From RHLJ01 sp965212165 (GTDB lineage Bacteria > Bacteroidota > Rhodothermia > Balneolales > Balneolaceae): DNA of 64,000 nt. Below the pieces are notes generated by a model. The model had not been told where the DNA came from. It did no database searches and saw nothing but the letters and a program-made list of their open reading frames with translations. The translations under genes and the position numbers were made by a program. The stretch is from contig OZ243096.1 of NCBI GenBank assembly GCA_965212165.1, positions 1 through 64,000 on the forward strand, read 5' to 3'. Below are positions 17,119-26,624 of the stretch, in pieces (within the stretch, counting starts at the first letter, position 1; each line of letters begins with the position of its first letter).

Positions 17119-18152
17119 GCGAAGAAATCAACCCAAGCGAAGAGTCAGAGTTTACTTCAGATAATTTAACTCCCGAACAACATCAACCATTTGAAAACAG
17201 AATTGATTTATCAGGGTTGCAGGATGTTGTTTCCAAAATCCGAAGAGAAATCAAAAAGGTAATTGTTGGTCAAGATGAAATGATTGACTTACTAATCTGT
17301 GGTTTACTTGCCGATGGACACGTTTTGGTTGAAGGTGTACCAGGAGTAGCAAAAACACTAACTGTACGCTTACTTGCTAAAACCTTGAATACTAATTTTT
17401 CGCGTATTCAATTTACTCCCGATTTAATGCCAGCTGATATTATAGGTACTACAGTTTTCAACGCTAAAACGACCGACTTCGAATTCAAAAAAGGCCCGGT
17501 TTTCTCTAACATCGTTTTAATTGATGAAATAAATCGAGCTCCCGCTAAAACTCAATCAGCACTATTTGAAGTAATGCAAGAGAAGCAAATCACTGTTGAT
17601 GGAACTTCGTACCCAATGGATCCTCCCTTCATAGTCATAGCTACTCAAAACCCTATCGAACATGAAGGGACTTATCGTTTACCAGAAGCTCAACTTGATC
17701 GGTTTTTATTTAAAGTTGATGTAGGATATCCATCAATTGAAGATGAAGTATCAATCCTTGAAGGTAGTTACAATCGTAGAACGGCTTCAGATTTTGCTAC
17801 TATTGATGCTGTTGTTTCACCTGAAGAGTTAACTGCACAAAGGGCTTTGGTAACAGAAATTCATGTCGAAAAAGAATTGATGACTTACATTGCAAAAATT
17901 ATTCAAGAAACCCGAAACTCTAGTTCAATATATATTGGAGCATCCCCAAGGGCTTCTGTATATGTAATGAAGGCTTCACAGGCATGGGCTGCAATGCAAG
18001 GTCGGGATTTCATTACACCAGAAGATGTAAAACGAATAATTGCACCAGCGCTTCGACATCGGATAACACTGACACCTGAAAGAGAAATGGAAGGAATGCT
18101 ACCTGACGCCGTTTTAAAACAATTAGCTAATAATGTTGAGGTGCCCCGATAG
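17115..18152 (+). CDS. MoxR-family AAA+ ATPase
   Basis: The 345-residue protein has Walker A EGVPGVAKT at 73-81, Walker B VLIDEINRA at 134-142, sensor 1 ATQNP and the sensor 2/lid region SPRASVYVMKASQAWA, typical of the MoxR proper subfamily. A 30-residue acidic N-terminal extension precedes the domain. MoxR ATPases act as chaperones that mature or activate partner proteins, often ones with VWA or DUF58 domains. The DUF58 partner is encoded immediately downstream (1-base overlap, TAGTG). The tight operon with SpoIIM, DUF4129 and DUF4350 genes suggests an envelope-stress or membrane-complex function. Confidence 0.92.
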   Translation: MSEEINPSEESEFTSDNLTPEQHQPFENRIDLSGLQDVVSKIRREIKKVIVGQDEMIDLLICGLLADGHVLVEGVPGVAKTLTVRLLAKTLNTNFSRIQFTPDLMPADIIGTTVFNAKTTDFEFKKGPVFSNIVLIDEINRAPAKTQSALFEVMQEKQITVDGTSYPMDPPFIVIATQNPIEHEGTYRLPEAQLDRFLFKVDVGYPSIEDEVSILEGSYNRRTASDFATIDAVVSPEELTAQRALVTEIHVEKELMTYIAKIIQETRNSSSIYIGASPRASVYVMKASQAWAAMQGRDFITPEDVKRIIAPALRHRITLTPEREMEGMLPDAVLKQLANNVEVPR

Positions 18153-19483
18153 TGAGCTTCTTCAAGAGCTTTTTTGTTGATCAGAGGTTTTTTCTAGCTC
18201 TTGTACTAGTATGCATATCGTATATCTTAGGATTTTTCTATATCGGATTTGAAGCTCTTGGAGATGTAATTCTAATTGTATTGATTGTATCTTCCGTTAT
18301 TGATCTCATACTTCTCCACTCACACGAAGATGGCTGTACAGGCGAACGTCAGGCTCCTCAAAGACTTTCAAATGGTGATGACAATCCCATTCGAATAACT
18401 ATCAATTCGAAATACAATTTTTCAATCGAATGCTCAATCATTGATGAAATTCCTCATCAATTTCAGATTCGGAATTTCGAAATTGTGTCGCTGTTAGAAA
18501 AACACTCTGTAAAAACATTTACTTATAATCTTCGCCCTACAAATCGTGGTGTGTTTGAGTTTGGAAATATTAATGTATTTGTGAAAACGAATATTGGACT
18601 TTTTAAACGTCGTTATGTTTTAAATGAGAAAGAATCTGTACCTGTCTACCCTTCATTCATACAAATGAGAAAGTTTGAGATGTATGCAATTTCAAATCGT
18701 TTAACAGACATAGGTATTAAGAAAATTAGACGACTCGGCCATACAATGGAATTCGATCAGATTAAAGAGTATGTCCGCGGAGATGATATTCGTTCAATTA
18801 ACTGGAAAGCTACAGCTCGTTCTCAAAATCTCATGGTTAATCAATTTCAAGATGAGCGATCCCAACAAGTGATTAATGTAATTGATCTGGGGCGAGTAAT
18901 GAAAATGCCTTTTGAAGGATTGAACTTACTCGAATACGCTATTAATACGAGTTTAGTGATCTCAAATATTGCTCTAATTAAAGATGACAAAGCTGGACTA
19001 TTATCATTTTCAAATAAAGATTCAATAATTGTACGACCAGAAAAGAAGCGCACACACATCCGAAAAATCCAAGAAGCACTGTTTAACTTGGAAACTAATT
19101 TTATGGAGTCTGATTATGAGCGGTTATTAATCAATTTGAAAACTCACCTCAATCAACGGAGTTTAGTATTGCTTTATACTAACTTCGAAACCTATTCGTC
19201 AATGGAGCGGCAACTCCCTTATTTAAAGAGAATTGCTCGTGATCATTTACTTGTAACCATATTCTTTGAGAATACTGAGTTAACTAGTTTACTCGAGAAA
19301 GACTCTGAAAACCTAGATGACATCTATATTAAAACAGTAGCTGAAAAATTCAACTATGAGAAAAAGCAGATTGTAAAATCTCTTAGCAAACATGGAATTC
19401 ACTCCATTCTTACACCACCAAAAGAGCTTTCCGTGAATGCCATTAATAAATATCTAGAGTTGAAAGCTCGCGGACTAATCTAA
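18152..19483 (+). CDS. DUF58-domain protein
   Basis: The protein has 443 residues and starts with GTG overlapping the moxR stop by one base. Two N-terminal membrane helices lie at about 12-32 and 36-55. The DUF58 signature is at residues 204-221: IKEYVRGDDIRSINWKAT. It is followed by a VWA-like region (VINVIDLGRVM, AGLLSFSNKDSI), although the MIDAS DxSxS motif reads DLGRV, so metal binding is doubtful. DUF58 proteins are the usual partners of MoxR ATPases. This is the last gene of the operon. It converges on the small gene at 19501, only 17 bp away, with no convincing terminator. Confidence 0.88.
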   Translation: MSFFKSFFVDQRFFLALVLVCISYILGFFYIGFEALGDVILIVLIVSSVIDLILLHSHEDGCTGERQAPQRLSNGDDNPIRITINSKYNFSIECSIIDEIPHQFQIRNFEIVSLLEKHSVKTFTYNLRPTNRGVFEFGNINVFVKTNIGLFKRRYVLNEKESVPVYPSFIQMRKFEMYAISNRLTDIGIKKIRRLGHTMEFDQIKEYVRGDDIRSINWKATARSQNLMVNQFQDERSQQVINVIDLGRVMKMPFEGLNLLEYAINTSLVISNIALIKDDKAGLLSFSNKDSIIVRPEKKRTHIRKIQEALFNLETNFMESDYERLLINLKTHLNQRSLVLLYTNFETYSSMERQLPYLKRIARDHLLVTIFFENTELTSLLEKDSENLDDIYIKTVAEKFNYEKKQIVKSLSKHGIHSILTPPKELSVNAINKYLELKARGLI

Positions 19484-19500
19484 TAGAGAAACTTTTACCT

Positions 19501-19920
19501 CTATTTGATAATCATAACCGGTGGCGAACTTCCTTCAGCAAAAGTACCATCCTTTTTTACTAAAACAGCATAGACAACTCTTCCTAACGGCGCATTATCT
19601 TTTACTTTTAGCTTAAGTTTCTTCCCTGAAGCAACGCTAATATTATATCCATTACCAACTGAAGTACCATCTTCTTTAGTAAAATAAACACTTAGCGCTT
19701 GAGGGAATTGAAAAACCATATCTGAGCCTTCGGCGGTCCATTCGATATTATCTTTTCTATTTGCCTCTATTGGAACTGGCTTACTCTGATTATTAACAAC
19801 AAACCAGGTACCATCAATTTTTTTAACCGAGTACTCAATCTTTTTCACATATGAAATTGACGCTGTACTGACAAGAGCTATTGCAATCAATGCAATCCAT
19901 GTTATTATTGTATTCTTCAT
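19501..19920 (-). CDS. Exported protein with an Ig- or cupredoxin-like beta domain, unknown function
   Basis: The 139-residue protein has an N-terminal hydrophobic segment (IITWIALIAIALVSTASISYV) that could be a signal peptide or anchor. The rest is predicted beta structure: IEYSVKKIDGTWFVV, DNIEWTAEGSDMVFQFP, GNGYNISVASGKKLKLKVK and GRVVYAVLVKKDG. The arrangement recalls a cupredoxin-type sandwich, but the copper ligands (His/Cys/Met cluster) are absent. It sits 66 bp downstream of the kinase gene on the same strand and may be cotranscribed with it. I cannot name a family. Confidence 0.6.
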   Translation of the reverse strand: MKNTIITWIALIAIALVSTASISYVKKIEYSVKKIDGTWFVVNNQSKPVPIEANRKDNIEWTAEGSDMVFQFPQALSVYFTKEDGTSVGNGYNISVASGKKLKLKVKDNAPLGRVVYAVLVKKDGTFAEGSSPPVMIIK

Positions 19921-19986
19921 TTATTACCCATTTTATTTCCCAAATTGAAAAGAATTTAATTTATTACTCAAGTTAATCCTAATCAG

Positions 19987-22524
19987 CTATTTGAAATTAT
20001 TTATCGCTTCTAGGAATTTTTCATCCTTTACTAATTCGGATAATTCTGGTTGGTTCATGATGTTATCAAGAGGATAATCTTTTTCTAGTGCTTTAACCAT
20101 TAAGGTTATTGCTCTTTCTCTATTACCTAGACTTTCATATGCACTTGCAGCTCTAAATATAGATTCTGGTGCCTCAGGAGCCAATACTAATGTCTTTTCT
20201 ATATATATAACAGCCTGTGCTGAATCACCAATATCTGAGTAATATGATCCTAATACTGCATTTATGCTTATGTCATTTGGATTAACTTCAAGTTGTTTTT
20301 CGGCTACTTCAATAGCTTTTAAATAATTGATTCTCTCCTCTTCTACTTTTCCTAATAATCCTTGAACAGAAGCCAAATTACCCCAAACTGCATAATTATT
20401 CGGATTAATCTCTAACGCCAATGAATAATATTTTGCAGCTTCTTCATAATTTGATTCAATATAATACACTGTTCCAAGATTCGAAGCTGCAGATTCAGTT
20501 GGTTCAATTTCATATGACCTTATGAAGTTCTTACTAGCCATTTCCCAATTCGACAGGTAATAGTAATTAACCCCAATATTAGAATATCCATTAAAATTAT
20601 CTGGTGTTAATTGTACAACTTGGTATAAAGGTTGAACTGCTTTTTGATACTCACCCTTATTTAAATAAAAATTCCCTAGTAGTTTATAGCTTAACCAATA
20701 GTCAGGTTTAACCTCAATAGCTTTTTTATAAGTCTCTTCAGCTTGATCATATAACCCCAGGTTGTCATATGCTTCCGCTAGACCACCATAGGCTACCTCA
20801 TTCCCAGGATCGGTTTCAAGTATTGATGTAAATATGCTAACTGCCTCATTATAATCACCAGTTCCAAGATCTAACAAACCCATTGTCTGTTTTACTGGTA
20901 TTAACTGATTATTAATACTCGTTGCTTTATCTAAGAAAATCCTTGCTGAATCAACATATATCACATTACTTGAAATCTCATATTTCCTCCAATATGACTC
21001 TCCAAGAGCAGCATAGGCTAGCGCATAATTTGAATCTTCATCAACAGCTTTCTTAAATAGCATTATCGCATTATCCAAGTTATCATTCTGCAAATACCTA
21101 TGTAAATAACCTTGTCCATTTATATAATATGATGAAGCTTCAGCGACATTAGTGATACCTTGAGTTAGCGTACCTTTTATTTTCTCATCTGGTTTGATAT
21201 CCAGCATTCTTATTAGCTGTAACACTGTTTCAGTTTGGAGATTCAGAATATTATCTCCTGAAATATCAATTACGCTTGAATTCAACTGTCGTAGATCTTT
21301 CGCATCAATCAAGTTAATAGTTAACCTTTTCAGATTGTTTAAATCCTGAAAACTTCCAGTGACTGCCAGATTCACTCCAAACAATTTATAGGCTTCTTGA
21401 GGAGATTGAACATTATTACTAATAATCTCGCTCGATGGTATTACCCATAAAGCTTCTTTATAATTATCAATTTGTGATAATTTACTTGTCATTGTTTCTA
21501 ATACACCATCTAGTAATATTCTATTACCTGAATCATCTCCAACATTTTTAAATGGAATTATGGCCAATTTTTTAGTTTCAGGCTCGAATCCATCAGAAAT
21601 TTGCATCAACATATATGTGGCACTAATGACTATTGCTAGAGCAATAAGTATGTACACTCCAACTTTACTAGTCAGTATAAAACCATCACTATCTATCGGT
21701 TTATTTTGAATTCTTTCTGCTGAATATTCTTTAAGTAATAATAATATCTCATCAAAACTCGAATAACGGTTCTCAGGCTTTTTCTCTAGACATCTATTGA
21801 TTATCTCTTGAATATATTTTGGAATATTTGGTGCTATCTCATCAACTGCTTTAGGGGCTTCGTCAAGTATCGCATATGTAATTGCTTGTTCATAAACACC
21901 ATCAAATGGCAATTCTTTGGTAAATAACTGATATAAAACAACTCCATATGCCCATATTTCAGAGCGGATATCTGCCTCCTTTCCTAATATCAATTCTGGA
22001 GCCATATAAGTTGCTGTACCGATTTGTTCACTAGAATCAGATAACTTTGACGCACTTGAAAGTTGTGCTAAGCCAAAATCTAGAACCTTAATTTGACCTT
22101 CAGCGGTAACCATAATATTTCCCGCTTTAATATCTCTATGGATTATTTCTTTATTATGTGCAGCTCCAATTCCCTCAGCAACTTTTAATGCAATACCTTC
22201 TTTTTGCTTTATCGTAATATTATCATCTGCAATAAAAGCATCTAGTTCTTCACCTTCCACATACTCCATAGCAATAAAACTACCATGCTCAGAATCCTCT
22301 ATTGCATATACCTGAGCAATATTAGGGTGATTTAGTGAAGCTGCAATGCGAGCTTCATTCTTGAAACGTTCAACTTCAATATCATTAGAAGTTATTTTTG
22401 AGGATAGAAATTTTAAAGCAACCTTCCTTTTTAGCTTGGTATCTTCAGCTAGATATACCATACCCATTCCACCTTCTCCAAGCTTATTTAATACCTGATA
22501 ATGAAGTATTTTATTACCAATCAT
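19987..22524 (-). CDS. Membrane Ser/Thr protein kinase with TolB-like and TPR extracytoplasmic part
   Basis: This protein is 845 residues long. The kinase domain (1-265) has the G-loop LGEGGMG (15-21), VALK with Lys38, HRDIKAGN at 129-136, DFG at 149-151 and TATYMAPE. A single membrane helix lies near 288-308. The extracytoplasmic part begins with a segment like the N-terminal domain of TolB or of adenylate-cyclase-associated proteins (LAIIPFKNVGDDSGNRILLDGVLE) and continues with about ten TPRs (for example AIEVKPDYWLSYKLLGNFYL, ALEINPNNYAVWGNLASV). This architecture is frequent in FCB bacteria. The kinase is divergent from a SpoIIE-type phosphatase gene, which suggests a paired phospho-switch. 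Its substrate is unknown. Confidence 0.9.
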   Translation of the reverse strand: MIGNKILHYQVLNKLGEGGMGMVYLAEDTKLKRKVALKFLSSKITSNDIEVERFKNEARIAASLNHPNIAQVYAIEDSEHGSFIAMEYVEGEELDAFIADDNITIKQKEGIALKVAEGIGAAHNKEIIHRDIKAGNIMVTAEGQIKVLDFGLAQLSSASKLSDSSEQIGTATYMAPELILGKEADIRSEIWAYGVVLYQLFTKELPFDGVYEQAITYAILDEAPKAVDEIAPNIPKYIQEIINRCLEKKPENRYSSFDEILLLLKEYSAERIQNKPIDSDGFILTSKVGVYILIALAIVISATYMLMQISDGFEPETKKLAIIPFKNVGDDSGNRILLDGVLETMTSKLSQIDNYKEALWVIPSSEIISNNVQSPQEAYKLFGVNLAVTGSFQDLNNLKRLTINLIDAKDLRQLNSSVIDISGDNILNLQTETVLQLIRMLDIKPDEKIKGTLTQGITNVAEASSYYINGQGYLHRYLQNDNLDNAIMLFKKAVDEDSNYALAYAALGESYWRKYEISSNVIYVDSARIFLDKATSINNQLIPVKQTMGLLDLGTGDYNEAVSIFTSILETDPGNEVAYGGLAEAYDNLGLYDQAEETYKKAIEVKPDYWLSYKLLGNFYLNKGEYQKAVQPLYQVVQLTPDNFNGYSNIGVNYYYLSNWEMASKNFIRSYEIEPTESAASNLGTVYYIESNYEEAAKYYSLALEINPNNYAVWGNLASVQGLLGKVEEERINYLKAIEVAEKQLEVNPNDISINAVLGSYYSDIGDSAQAVIYIEKTLVLAPEAPESIFRAASAYESLGNRERAITLMVKALEKDYPLDNIMNQPELSELVKDEKFLEAINNFK

Positions 22525-22560
22525 TGCTTTATATAATATCCCCTAATAATTTATGCGAGT

Positions 22561-22635
22561 AAGTATACTGCATAATTTCCTTTTAATTATACATTTTAGT
22601 GTACATTTTAATGTACATTAAATAATGCAGTACTT
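22561..22635. promoter_or_regulatory. Divergent control region with nested inverted and direct repeats
   Basis: Between the kinase and phosphatase starts, an imperfect inverted repeat (AAGTATACTGCATAATT at 22561-22577 against AATAATGCAGTACTT at 22621-22635, offset by a TA insertion) flanks three spaced copies of a (G)TACATT element at about 22590-22620, the last within the palindrome AATGTACATT. This is the sort of arrangement expected for operator or promoter sites; no specific regulator is recognised. Confidence 0.45.
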
Positions 22636-22681
22636 GCCCTTTTTCGCACATTTTATCTAAAAATACTACTTATTTCAAAAA

Positions 22682-23968
22682 ATGGATGAGTTACAAATAC
22701 TTACCGAAGAAAATCAAAAATTAAAATTAGCTGTAAATGAGCTATCTATTTTAAATAATATAGCTTCATCAATAAGTTCAACACAATCAGTTGAAACGAT
22801 TATAGACATGATAGTGATGAAGTGTGTGAAGCATTTACTTGCTGAAGAAGGTACTGTTAGCCTGTTAAATAAGGAAGAAGAAGAACAGAAGTTTTATACA
22901 ATGATCCGGAAACAGGACCTCACAAAACAAAGAGTTCCTATTCAATTAGATCATCAAATAACGGGTTGGATGCTAAGAAAAAAAGAACCCTTATTAAGTA
23001 ATGATATTCTAAATGATACTCGATTTACGCTGCCTGAAAATATCGATACCTCTATTAGGAATATGATTTGTGCACCTCTTATCGCAAAAGGTGAATTAAT
23101 TGGATACTTAGCTGTTTTCAATAAAAAAAATGGAGAAGATTTTATCGATAAAGACCGTCGTCTATTAATCATTATTGCTTCTCAATCTGCACAGATTATC
23201 GAAAATTCTCGGCTTTATGAAGAGGAGAAAGAGTATTTGATGCTGAAAGAGGAAATGAAAGTAGCTACACGGATTCAGAATAATTTACTCCCTAATAGAA
23301 ACCCAGATATTCCAGGATATGAAATTGCGGCTTTAAATATTGCAGCAAAAGAAGTTGGTGGCGATTATTATGATTTTCTAAATTTGAGTAATGAAAATCT
23401 AGGTTTTTGTATTGGTGATATCACAGGCAAAGGAATGCCGGCAGCTTTGCTTATGGCAAACCTTCAAGCATCGTTAAGAAGCCAAGCGTTAATTAACATG
23501 GACACGAAAATATGTGTTGAAAACATAAATAAGTTACTATATCGCAATACTGAGGCAAGTAAATTTGCGACTCTTTTTTATGGTGTCCTCGACCCCTTAT
23601 CACACAAAATTCATTATTGCAATGCAGGTCATGATGAACCCCTTATTTTCCGCAATAACAAATTACATACTAAGCTTGAAGCTACAGGTTTACTTTTAGG
23701 AGTAATGGACGATGCAGAATATCTCAGTGATACTGTTAATATGGAATCTGGTGATATCATGGTCATTTATACTGATGGAATTACCGAAGCCATGAATAAA
23801 GATCTTGAAGAATTTGGTATTGAAAGAACTATTGATGTGGCAGAAAAAAACTCAGAAAAGTCAGCGATATTAATACTTCAAGAAATTTATAATCAAGTAA
23901 GGTCTCACTCTGATGGCTATCCTCAAAGTGATGATATAACAATCATGGTCATAAAAAGAGTTGACTAA
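22682..23968 (+). CDS. GAF domain plus SpoIIE-type (PPM) serine phosphatase
   Basis: The 428-residue protein begins with a short coiled coil (residues 1-35), then a GAF domain (about 37-180; LISKG-type strands such as APLIAKGELIGYLAVF). After a linker helix (EEMKVATRIQNNLLP) comes a SpoIIE/RsbU phosphatase domain. Metal-site motifs are GGDYYDF at 226-232, GDITGKG at 245-251 and GDIMVIYTDGITEA near 356-370. By family it dephosphorylates Ser/Thr on anti-anti-sigma or other regulator proteins in response to a signal bound by GAF. It is divergent from the Ser/Thr kinase at 19987-22524, and the two may oppose each other. No STAS or HPK domain is encoded nearby. Confidence 0.9.
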   Translation: MDELQILTEENQKLKLAVNELSILNNIASSISSTQSVETIIDMIVMKCVKHLLAEEGTVSLLNKEEEEQKFYTMIRKQDLTKQRVPIQLDHQITGWMLRKKEPLLSNDILNDTRFTLPENIDTSIRNMICAPLIAKGELIGYLAVFNKKNGEDFIDKDRRLLIIIASQSAQIIENSRLYEEEKEYLMLKEEMKVATRIQNNLLPNRNPDIPGYEIAALNIAAKEVGGDYYDFLNLSNENLGFCIGDITGKGMPAALLMANLQASLRSQALINMDTKICVENINKLLYRNTEASKFATLFYGVLDPLSHKIHYCNAGHDEPLIFRNNKLHTKLEATGLLLGVMDDAEYLSDTVNMESGDIMVIYTDGITEAMNKDLEEFGIERTIDVAEKNSEKSAILILQEIYNQVRSHSDGYPQSDDITIMVIKRVD

Positions 23969-24056
23969 TTCTTGATCAAGTACTAAGATTCAGAGATACT
24001 ATGTAGCAGTTTAATCATACTATCACGCTAACGAGTAAACTAGTACTGAAAATTGA

Positions 24057-26477
24057 TCAATATATCTTTGGGAAATCACTCGGTCGACATTCTCTCATCA
24101 TATCGTATACTTCATCAAAAATATCTTCTGCATTTGGCTTACTGAAGTAATCCCCATCAGATGCATAAGCTGTCCTATGTTCTTGAGCAGTTAAGCAACG
24201 TGGTTCTGAATCGAGATGAAAATAACCTTTCTGATCTTGTAGAATATGATTTAGTATATAAGCTGAGGCGCCACCAGGTACATCTTCATCAACAATAAGT
24301 AAACGATTCGTTTTTTTAACAGATTCTACAATGGAATGATTGATATCAAATGGCATTAGTGTTCGTACATCTATTAATTCCACAGATATTCCCACTTCTT
24401 CTAGTTGCGGTACAACCGAATCGGCAATATTTAAAGTAGATCCATAAGAAACCAATGTAATATCCGATCCTTCATGTAATATCTCCGGAATACCCAGTGG
24501 AGTAGTATACTCACCAACATTGGATGGCATTGCCTCTTTAAGACGGTAACCGTTTAATGGTTCAACTACAATCGCTGGATCATCTCCTTGTAGTAGGGTG
24601 TTATAGAAACCAGCAGCTTCAGTTAAATTTCTTGGCACACATAAATGAACTCCTTTAGCAGCATTCATAATAACACCCATCGGTGATCCAGAATGCCATA
24701 CTCCTTCTAAACGATGCCCACGAGTTCTAATAATAACTGGTGCGGCTTGACCACCTTTCGTTCGATAGCGAAGTGTTGCTAAATCATCACTTAATCCGGA
24801 GAAACAATACAACAAATAATCTAAGTACTGGATTTCAGCGATAGGTCTCAAACCTCTAAGTGCCATCCCAATCCCTTGTCCTAAAATAGTAGCTTCTCTA
24901 ATCCCAGTATCAGCAACCCGAAGTTCACCAAATTTATCCTGAAGCCCTTCGAGACCTTTATTTACATCACCCAATGCACCTACATCTTCTCCAAATGTGA
25001 GAACCTGTGGATATTTTTCAAAAATATGCATGAAATTGTCACGAACAATAATACGACCATCTACCATGTCTGGACTATCAGAAAATTGCGCCGGTATATG
25101 TTCAACTTTTAACGGTGATTTATCTGTTTCACTGTATAAATGTGAACTATAACGCTCCTGATTAATTGGTTCATTCTTTTTCAACCAATCAATTAAATCA
25201 ACTCTAGCTTGGTGATCGATACCTAAAGTAAATCGCACTGCTTTTTTAGCAGCAGGAAGAATATCTTTTCTGATCGCATTTGGAATAATCTTCAATTTCT
25301 TGTTCAAGCTTTCTAATCGATCATCTCCTGTAGCTTCTATTAGAGAAGTAATGTTCTCCATCACAAATTTCTTCTCTTTTTTCATAGGAGATATATAAGC
25401 CTCCCATGCTTTGGCTTTAGCTACTGTAACTTCTTGTAATGCTTCTGTTTCAATTTGATCAAGATCTGCTTGATGCGCTACTTTCTTTGCAAGAATCCAC
25501 TTTCTAAGCTGTAGTAAACAGCAATATTCTACTTCCCACTCTAACCGTTCTTTAGTTTTATAGCGTTCATGAGAACCTGACGTTGAATGACCTTGAGGCT
25601 GAGTTACTTCTTCAACATGTACTAATACTGGAACATGCTCTTCTCTTGCTATCTCAACTGCCTTTTTATAGGTATCAAGAAGTTCGGAATAATCCCAAGC
25701 TTTTACATTAAATATTTCATATCCAGGCTCATTTTTCGAACGTTGGAAGCCGGCAAGCGCTTTCGAAATACTTTCTTTAGTAGTTTGATATTTTTTTGGA
25801 ACAGAAATCCCAAAAGCATCATCCCAAACGGACATTACAAATGGAAGTTGAAGTACGCCAATTGCATTCATCGACTCCCAAAAAATTCCTTCAGAAGTAC
25901 TCGCATCACCAATAGTTCCAAATGCTACTTCATTCCCTCGATTAGAAAATCTCTTCCATTCACCTTTTTGTAGAGCTTTTGAATTTCTATATACTTTTGA
26001 TGCTTGAGCTAATCCAACTAAACGTGGCATTTGTCCAGCTGTTGGTGAAATATCTGAAGATGTATTTTTAGATTTCGTTTGATCTATCCATTCACCATTC
26101 TGATCAATTAATCTGGTTGCAAAATGAGAGTTCATTTGTCGACCTGCAGAAAATGGATCTGCTTTTTCATCAGGGTGAGCATATAATTGTGCAAAAAACT
26201 GTTCGATTGTAAGCTCGCCTATTGCTAGCATGAACGTTTGATCTCTGTAATATCCAGATCTGAAATCACCTTCTCGAAAAACTTTTGCCATTGCAATTTG
26301 AGGAATTTCTTTTCCGTCGCCAAAAATACCAAACTTAGCTTTTCCTGAAAGAACCTCTTTCCTACCCACCAAGGACATATAACGACTCACCCACCCAAGG
26401 CGGTAATCTGCTAAAATTTCTTTTTTTTGAGCAGCTGTAAAGGTTTTTCGAGTTTTGGGTGCCTTGACTTCAGCCAT
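24057..26477 (-). CDS. 2-oxoacid dehydrogenase E1 component, alpha and beta fused
   Basis: The protein of 806 residues joins the two E1 subunits. The alpha part (about 1-400) contains the thiamine diphosphate motif GDASTSEG...ESMN at about 190-204 and the SGYYRDQ segment. The beta part (about 470-806) starts at MVDGRIIVRDNFMHIFEKYP and contains LTFGEDVG, GIREATILGQGIGMAL and the C-terminal LIDVRTLMPFD / HRTAY segments. Fused E1 chains are common in Bacteroidota and are usually assigned to branched-chain or pyruvate dehydrogenase. The specific 2-oxoacid cannot be read from the sequence. No E2 or E3 gene lies nearby, so partner subunits are encoded elsewhere. Confidence 0.9.
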   Translation of the reverse strand: MAEVKAPKTRKTFTAAQKKEILADYRLGWVSRYMSLVGRKEVLSGKAKFGIFGDGKEIPQIAMAKVFREGDFRSGYYRDQTFMLAIGELTIEQFFAQLYAHPDEKADPFSAGRQMNSHFATRLIDQNGEWIDQTKSKNTSSDISPTAGQMPRLVGLAQASKVYRNSKALQKGEWKRFSNRGNEVAFGTIGDASTSEGIFWESMNAIGVLQLPFVMSVWDDAFGISVPKKYQTTKESISKALAGFQRSKNEPGYEIFNVKAWDYSELLDTYKKAVEIAREEHVPVLVHVEEVTQPQGHSTSGSHERYKTKERLEWEVEYCCLLQLRKWILAKKVAHQADLDQIETEALQEVTVAKAKAWEAYISPMKKEKKFVMENITSLIEATGDDRLESLNKKLKIIPNAIRKDILPAAKKAVRFTLGIDHQARVDLIDWLKKNEPINQERYSSHLYSETDKSPLKVEHIPAQFSDSPDMVDGRIIVRDNFMHIFEKYPQVLTFGEDVGALGDVNKGLEGLQDKFGELRVADTGIREATILGQGIGMALRGLRPIAEIQYLDYLLYCFSGLSDDLATLRYRTKGGQAAPVIIRTRGHRLEGVWHSGSPMGVIMNAAKGVHLCVPRNLTEAAGFYNTLLQGDDPAIVVEPLNGYRLKEAMPSNVGEYTTPLGIPEILHEGSDITLVSYGSTLNIADSVVPQLEEVGISVELIDVRTLMPFDINHSIVESVKKTNRLLIVDEDVPGGASAYILNHILQDQKGYFHLDSEPRCLTAQEHRTAYASDGDYFSKPNAEDIFDEVYDMMRECRPSDFPKIY

Positions 26478-26624
26478 TTTCTATCTATCAGTTTGCTATT
26501 ATCTCATCCTTTGGAAAGGGAAACTAATATAGGGTAAACCTACTTAATTTTAAAGTCAAAAAACCTACATCAGTTATAAGGATTTACTCTGCAAATTATA
26601 ATAAAACAATAGTTTAACAGAAAT

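Noticed and set aside
19482..19505. Hairpin AATAGAG/CTCTATT between DUF58 and the small exported protein gene
   Set aside because: No T run follows on either strand and the stem overlaps both gene ends; not a convincing terminator.
25635..25973. Plus-strand open frame opposite the E1 gene
   Set aside because: It overlaps the conserved thiamine-binding part of E1; the translation has no domain and an unusual composition.
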